Part shown: one piece after another, positions 31,024 through 34,806 of the stretch
Layout: the number at the start of each line of letters is the position of its first letter
How positions within the stretch are numbered: the stretch's first letter is position 1
Assembly: GCA_003427395.1 (NCBI GenBank)
Contig: BFEA01000007.1
Coordinates: 6,490,100 to 6,524,905 of the forward strand
Source: Chara braunii
Lineage: Eukaryota > Streptophyta > Charophyceae > Charales > Characeae
Direction of reading: 5' to 3'
Length of the DNA stretch: 34,806 nucleotides
Notes under the pieces: generated by a model
Told to the model about the DNA's origin: nothing
Databases searched by the model: none
What the model saw: the letters and a program-made list of their open reading frames with translations, nothing else
Made by a program: the position numbers and the translations under genes

Positions 31024-31536
31024 CTACAATAAATCCAAACGTGCGAGTTCGTCGTCGTCGAAAATCAAAGTAGACCTTCGTCCACATCGCATGACTTTCA
31101 CAATCCGAGTATTATAGAAGGAGGTCATCCGAGAGGCTAGTCTCCAAACTATAACTCGGAGAGGTCGATTAAGTCCAAACAGGTGTCGAGTCTCTGTGTC
31201 CCGGATCCGGACGACGCTGAAACGCCTACCGGACGAGGTAATCTTGATACTCACAATGACTCGAGAGAGACATTGAAGGTTACCCGCGCAGTGGAAATAC
31301 AAAGTATAACCGTAAAGCTCGTCGGAAGTTCGATCCATGTTGGCTCTGAAATCTGCGCGAGTATTAGGAAAAAATCCCTCGCCACTTTGAAGCAGTCCAA
31401 CGAAGACGAACCAGTCGATAGGAGATCCATCTCTTACTCGTAAAAGTCGCGCTGCACTCCTGATGAGATCCTCCTCGGGTGTATCACGGACCAGAAGATA
31501 CCTCGGGATTGTCAAGTCTCGTCGTGCTCCAGGCAT
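31024..31536 (-). CDS. Unknown 170-residue protein (ORF B)
   Basis: Intact frame of 170 codons starting 23 bases after the stop of its neighbour, which also has 170 codons. The first part resembles the PxF / Arg-rich helix segment of the array: LTIPRYLLVRDTPEEDLIRS against HVALPNFLA...ERVVEVLRSA. Then come YGYTLYFHCA, SRVIVSIKI and RMTSFYNTRIVKVMRCG, and a closing acidic IFDDDELARLDLL. Against its neighbour the matching landmarks are the YxF block, the V-rich strand, FYxxRI and the acidic end DDDEL / YDHEL. It has no signal peptide or membrane segment. The absence of stops, in contrast to the array, suggests a gene under selection or a young copy. It may be a second cistron, a 3' exon or a separate gene. 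Confidence 0.5.
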   Translation of the reverse strand: MPGARRDLTIPRYLLVRDTPEEDLIRSAARLLRVRDGSPIDWFVFVGLLQSGEGFFPNTRADFRANMDRTSDELYGYTLYFHCAGNLQCLSRVIVSIKITSSGRRFSVVRIRDTETRHLFGLNRPLRVIVWRLASRMTSFYNTRIVKVMRCGRRSTLIFDDDELARLDLL

Positions 31537-31559
31537 CTGCGTATCAGAACGAATCCAAA

Positions 31560-32072
31560 TCAGTCACGTAAAAACTCCTCAAGTTCTTCCGCTTCATTTT
31601 CCAATTCATGATCATATAATGTTTCAGCCCCTATAATTGCGTACCTATTGGCACGTATCCGCTCCGCGTAGTATATGCCAAAAATTGAGCCTTGTCGCTT
31701 GTTCAGCCAAAGCACGTAACGGACGAACATCAACCTTATTTCAGGGATTTCGTCCACTCGTGTGTTGATCTCATGGGGCTGCAACACCACCAGGTTCATA
31801 TTGACGAAGTGACGCTCGGGCAATGGCGGTGCGAACTCGTAATGAAGAATATCCATGCCGTTATCACTCCTGAAAACAAGTCGCCTAGGGGGTCTTTGCG
31901 CACTACCACCCCAAAATCGCGGAACGTCCTCCTCAGAATATAATTCTGACAGATTATAAATAAGTCGGCCTATCCTTTCTACCCTCACTCTATCACGCCT
32001 TTGGAGTTCAACTCTCTCTGTTGCCGCATCACGATTGTTGAAAAGGAATAGTTTCGTGGTTCTCATAGCCAT
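31560..32072 (-). CDS. Unknown 170-residue protein (ORF A)
   Basis: I start it at the ATG at 32,072, which directly follows a very good 3' splice site. The frame is open upstream but reads through the pyrimidine tract as FFFF. It has 170 codons: Arg-rich N-terminus (RRDRVRVERIGRLIYNLSEL), GMDILHYEF, HFVNMNLVV, LMFVRYVLWLNK, FGIYYAERIRANRYAIIGAE and an acidic end (HELENEAEELEEF). The order G[MI]D...Y, strand, FxxYYxxRxxxxRxAII, acidic end mirrors GGIDVWCY...FRYFYALGYRT...AYLDG of the array. It is probably the last exon or last-but-one exon of a spliced gene, with upstream exons not located. Confidence 0.55.
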   Translation of the reverse strand: MAMRTTKLFLFNNRDAATERVELQRRDRVRVERIGRLIYNLSELYSEEDVPRFWGGSAQRPPRRLVFRSDNGMDILHYEFAPPLPERHFVNMNLVVLQPHEINTRVDEIPEIRLMFVRYVLWLNKRQGSIFGIYYAERIRANRYAIIGAETLYDHELENEAEELEEFLRD

Positions 32073-32092
32073 CTGAAAGAAAAAGAAGCCAA
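32073..32092 (-). other. 3' splice site in front of ORF A
   Basis: The minus strand reads GGCTTCTTTTTCTTTCAG|ATGGCT, a strong polypyrimidine tract and AG placed exactly before the ATG. It implies an intron upstream, either in a 5' UTR or after an unlocated coding exon. Confidence 0.65.
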
Positions 32093-32189
32093 ATGTGTTT
32101 TGAGTTAAACTTTTGCCCTTGAGTATTATTCGGTTTTTGTCTTCCTTACAGCCCGTGTTTCTTATGACACGACTAACCACGTCAGGAGT

Positions 32190-33050
32190 ATCTAACCGTA
32201 CTCCGTTCAGCTAATAGGACATGAGTCAGGCTGCTTGTGACGCCAACTCTCCATACAGTAGTGGTACCTAGGATGACCACTTAAAACAGGATTGCTAAGG
32301 CAATTTTCCTTTTTCGCAAGGCATCAAGAAATAATTTTCTTCCGTGTAGATGCCTTTTCCATTACCCTAAGAGGTGGTCTGGGATACTTCTTCTCCTCGC
32401 CCGAGTATAAAACTCGGATCTCAGAAGTCGGGCCGTCTCCACCGAATCGGCATAGTACCCCCCCGCAAGCGATCCGCAAAGCGGTCCACTCTGAGTCGAT
32501 AACAGGGCCGGCCCCTAAGGCAACGAACCCCCGCCCCAGATGCCTCCTAGAAAAAAAGAAAAACACCTACACGGCAGACAAGTAAAGTCTTGCTGCATAG
32601 CGTCAAAGTAAACTTAGACGAAGAAAGAGGAATCGTAGAAAGATAGAATCATTCAGACTGACAGGCATAGATGGAAGAGGGTTATTCGGGAAAGAATGGG
32701 TAACCTCAAGAATAAGTCTAAACCAAGTTGAACTTCTCTTCCTTATGCTCGCTTCGTTTCTCGTCGTTTTCTCTTTCTTTTATTTATACATAGAACACAA
32801 GCACAAAGATGAAAAGTCAATCATTCTTTCACCGCCATAACCCTCATCCATTTCAGTCCACATGTCGTACCTACAGTCAAAACCCAACGACACACAGACC
32901 ACCATGCATTCCTTTACCATTGTCAGACTCCCAGTTATACACGCAAAAACACACATCCTCTTCCCTTTTTCAATGAACATTCAGTGAAAAACAGGTCAAA
33001 GCAAGTGTGGGTTCACTCAAGTGTGAAGGGAACTGAGTCAATTTAACTGA
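32190..33050. other. No recognised gene
   Basis: Only short frames (up to 97 codons) without domains. No repeats of note. Confidence 0.45.
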
Positions 33051-33179
33051 CTGACCTTGAGTGAAATTGAAGAAACGGCCCACTCAGGAAGACCGTGTAA
33101 ATCACACTCAAGAGAAGACGATCGTCACAATGACTCGCCCGCAAAACAATCCACACCACTCCTTAGAACGATCGCTTGT

Positions 33180-33715
33180 CGCGACACCCTGCGTCGCCGC
33201 AGTAAAATTATCGCAGCGCTCCCGCACCACAGCTGGTTAAACCGGAGTAACCGTCGAAAGATTTCGACAGTGCTACCGCACCACTACCGAAAAACCCGGA
33301 ACCGCCCCCGTAGAGAACCCGGTGGCGCTTCAGCACCACCACTGAAAAACCAGGCTTGTTGCTGCAAAAAAAAAAAAAACGGCGGCGCTTCCGCACCACC
33401 GCTGAAAAACCAGGCCTGTTCCCACAAAAAAACCGGCAGTGCTTCCGCACCACCGCTGAAAAACCAGGCGCGCCACTGCAAAAACACCGGCAGCGCTTCG
33501 GCAGCACTCTTGTACTACCACAGTAAAAGCCTGTGCCGCCGCAGCAAAATTTCGGCAGCACTTTCGTACTACCGCAGAAAAAGTCTGTGCCGCCGCAGCA
33601 AAATTTCGGTAGCACTCTCGTACTACCGCAGTAAAAGCCTGTGCCGCCTCAGCAAAATTTCGGCAGCACTCTCGTACTACCGCAGTAAAAGTCTGTGCTG
33701 CCTGCCGTAGTACCT
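33180..33715. repeat. 54-base minisatellite, about ten copies
   Basis: The unit contains GCAGCACT, GTACTACCGCAGTAAAA and CTGTGCCGCCGCAGCAAAA. Unit starts at 33,380, 33,434, 33,488 (CGG of CGGCAG) and 33,501, 33,555, 33,609, 33,663 (GCAGCA phase) give exact 54-base spacing. One 60-base unit is due to a longer A run at 33,366-33,378. Left units are more diverged from right units. Because 54 is a multiple of three, 130-217 codon frames stay open on both strands. These frames are not evidence of a gene. Confidence 0.9.
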
Positions 33716-33824
33716 CAGTGCCACTGGGCCTGTCCCGTGGGACCAACACCAGTCAAAGGGGAGGGGAACAGAGTGCTCCCTGCCTTGGCTATGGCTGCCC
33801 AGTCCTCCTCCTGGTGGTCCTCTG

Positions 33825-33890
33825 CAGTCCTCCAGCTCCTCCTCACATTGCCTCAGCAGTCCTCCAGCTCCTCCTCACGTTGCCTCAGCA
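33825..33890. repeat. 32-base tandem duplication
   Basis: Two nearly identical units beginning CAGTCCTCCAGCTCCTCCTC, at 33,825 and 33,857. Confidence 0.8.
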
Positions 33891-34806
33891 GCAGCTTCAG
33901 CAGCCACAACACTCAAGTGTGCCCGTCACACACTGGCAGCACGAGTGCTTTGTGTGGCAGCTGGGGGGCAGCTGCCTTTTTTATATTGGCTGAAGAGAGC
34001 TAGACGTCACTCCATCCCCCAGGCAAAAACGCGGGATCACAGTGAGCCCTTGATCTGGCCTAGATTCAGGGCTGACTGTGGCCGCACCACAGCCACAGCC
34101 TTAGTGTGGGGCAGTTTCTTTAACTGCCCTATTTTCTTTTTTTTTTTCTTTTTCCCAGCTCTCTCGGAATCTGGCGAGATAGCTGGTTTCCTGCCATTTC
34201 CAAAAGTGTTTTTCTTTTATTTTTCTGATAAGGGGTTGGAAAGTTACAGTCCGTTACAGTTTGATGTATCTGGACCCTTTTTCCAGGGCAGATACATCGG
34301 GGAAAAGGTTGTATCTAGCCTTTTCCTTAGCGGCCCTTAATTTTCCAGGCTCCCTGCAAAAACGAGAGCCTGACAGTTTCCTCTGGCAGCTTGTGCCAAA
34401 GGTAGGACCACGTGAGGACAAGTGTCCTCACAGAAAATAAAGAAAAGAAAAAGAAAAACTAACTTTCTTATTCCTAATGAACCTGGCTTTTACCTCAGCC
34501 AGGTTCGTGTTGTTGCATGCAATAGCCTTCCCTTATTTCCCTCTGCCTTCCCCTGAAAAAGGGGCCCCTGAAAAAGGGCAGGGCAGTTGGCAGGTTGGGA
34601 GGAGTAGGACCTCCCCCTCCCAACTCCCACGTCCCTCTCTCTCATTCTCCCACGCGAGTACTGTCGGCCGTGAGATTCAAGATCTCGCGGCCACAGTGTG
34701 TTGGGCAAAAAAAAAAAATGAAGTGGGAGTTTTGTGCTCCCACACAGTCCTGAAGGACTGTTTTTTTCCTACCATGAGGCAATTGCCTCGTTCGTTCTTT
34801 TTTTCT
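33891..34806. other. No recognised gene
   Basis: The frames are short and contain homopolymer strings. Short duplications (CCTGAAAAAGGG twice near 34,552-34,578) and T or A runs are present. Confidence 0.45.

Noticed and set aside
31463-31475. CTGATGAGATCC as another hammerhead core
   Set aside because: No stem II plus GAAA follows at the right distance, and the word lies within the intact ORF B.
33057-33749. 217-codon plus-strand and 139-codon minus-strand ORFs
   Set aside because: They are open on both strands because the minisatellite period is 54. No domain or gene signals.

Overview
The window is eukaryotic, repeat-rich and gene-poor. It has long microsatellites, minisatellites, intron-type splice signals and a decayed Ty3/Gypsy retroelement with a eukaryotic gag-pol layout. 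The RT/RNase H and integrase wording reminds me most of polyproteins from charophyte green algae (Chara) and, less, of mushroom-forming fungi. That is from memory only, so the host assignment is a weak inference.

Layout. 1-4,070: non-coding DNA with simple repeats, a cluster of GTGGC/GCCAC hairpins (1,049-1,307), a GTTCG-rich direct repeat (2,965-3,310) and, on the minus strand at 3,458-3,508, a complete type III hammerhead ribozyme core. A degenerate relative of the hammerhead lies on the plus strand near 143-178. 4,080-10,560: AT-rich DNA without recognisable genes, dense in unrelated short perfect stem-loops. 10,582-10,967: an LTR-like block next to a primer-binding-site-like match to the 3' end of tRNA-Asp. 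11,000-16,530: non-coding, including a CT microsatellite and a pyrimidine-rich plus strand.

16,542-29,703, minus strand: a long decayed coding tract. From 3' to 5' on the plus strand it holds integrase (HHCC, D-D-35-E, GPY/F-like module), RNase H, reverse transcriptase, aspartic protease, a CCHC zinc knuckle and a gag capsid. Upstream of gag is an unusual array of about five divergent copies of a domain I cannot name, then a leader ORF with 30-residue repeats. Almost every in-frame stop in this tract is one or two G-to-A changes from TGG (Trp), and two near-invariant glycines have become Arg, which suggests strand-biased G-to-A decay. A 444-base insert built of inverted and direct repeats splits gag from its zinc knuckle. 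It is bounded by AG|GT and AG, and its removal keeps the reading frame, so it looks like an intron made from a repeat element.

29,827-30,204: a second copy of the LTR-like block, in the right place to be the 5' LTR of the decayed element. 31,024-32,072, minus strand: two intact adjacent ORFs of exactly 170 codons each, the first just behind a strong 3' splice site. They share features with the unknown array and are the best candidates for real genes here. 32,190-34,806: non-coding, with a 54-base minisatellite at 33,180-33,715.

The most interesting items are the hammerhead, the unknown repeat-domain array with its intact neighbours, the intron-like repeat insert in gag, and the Trp-to-stop pattern.
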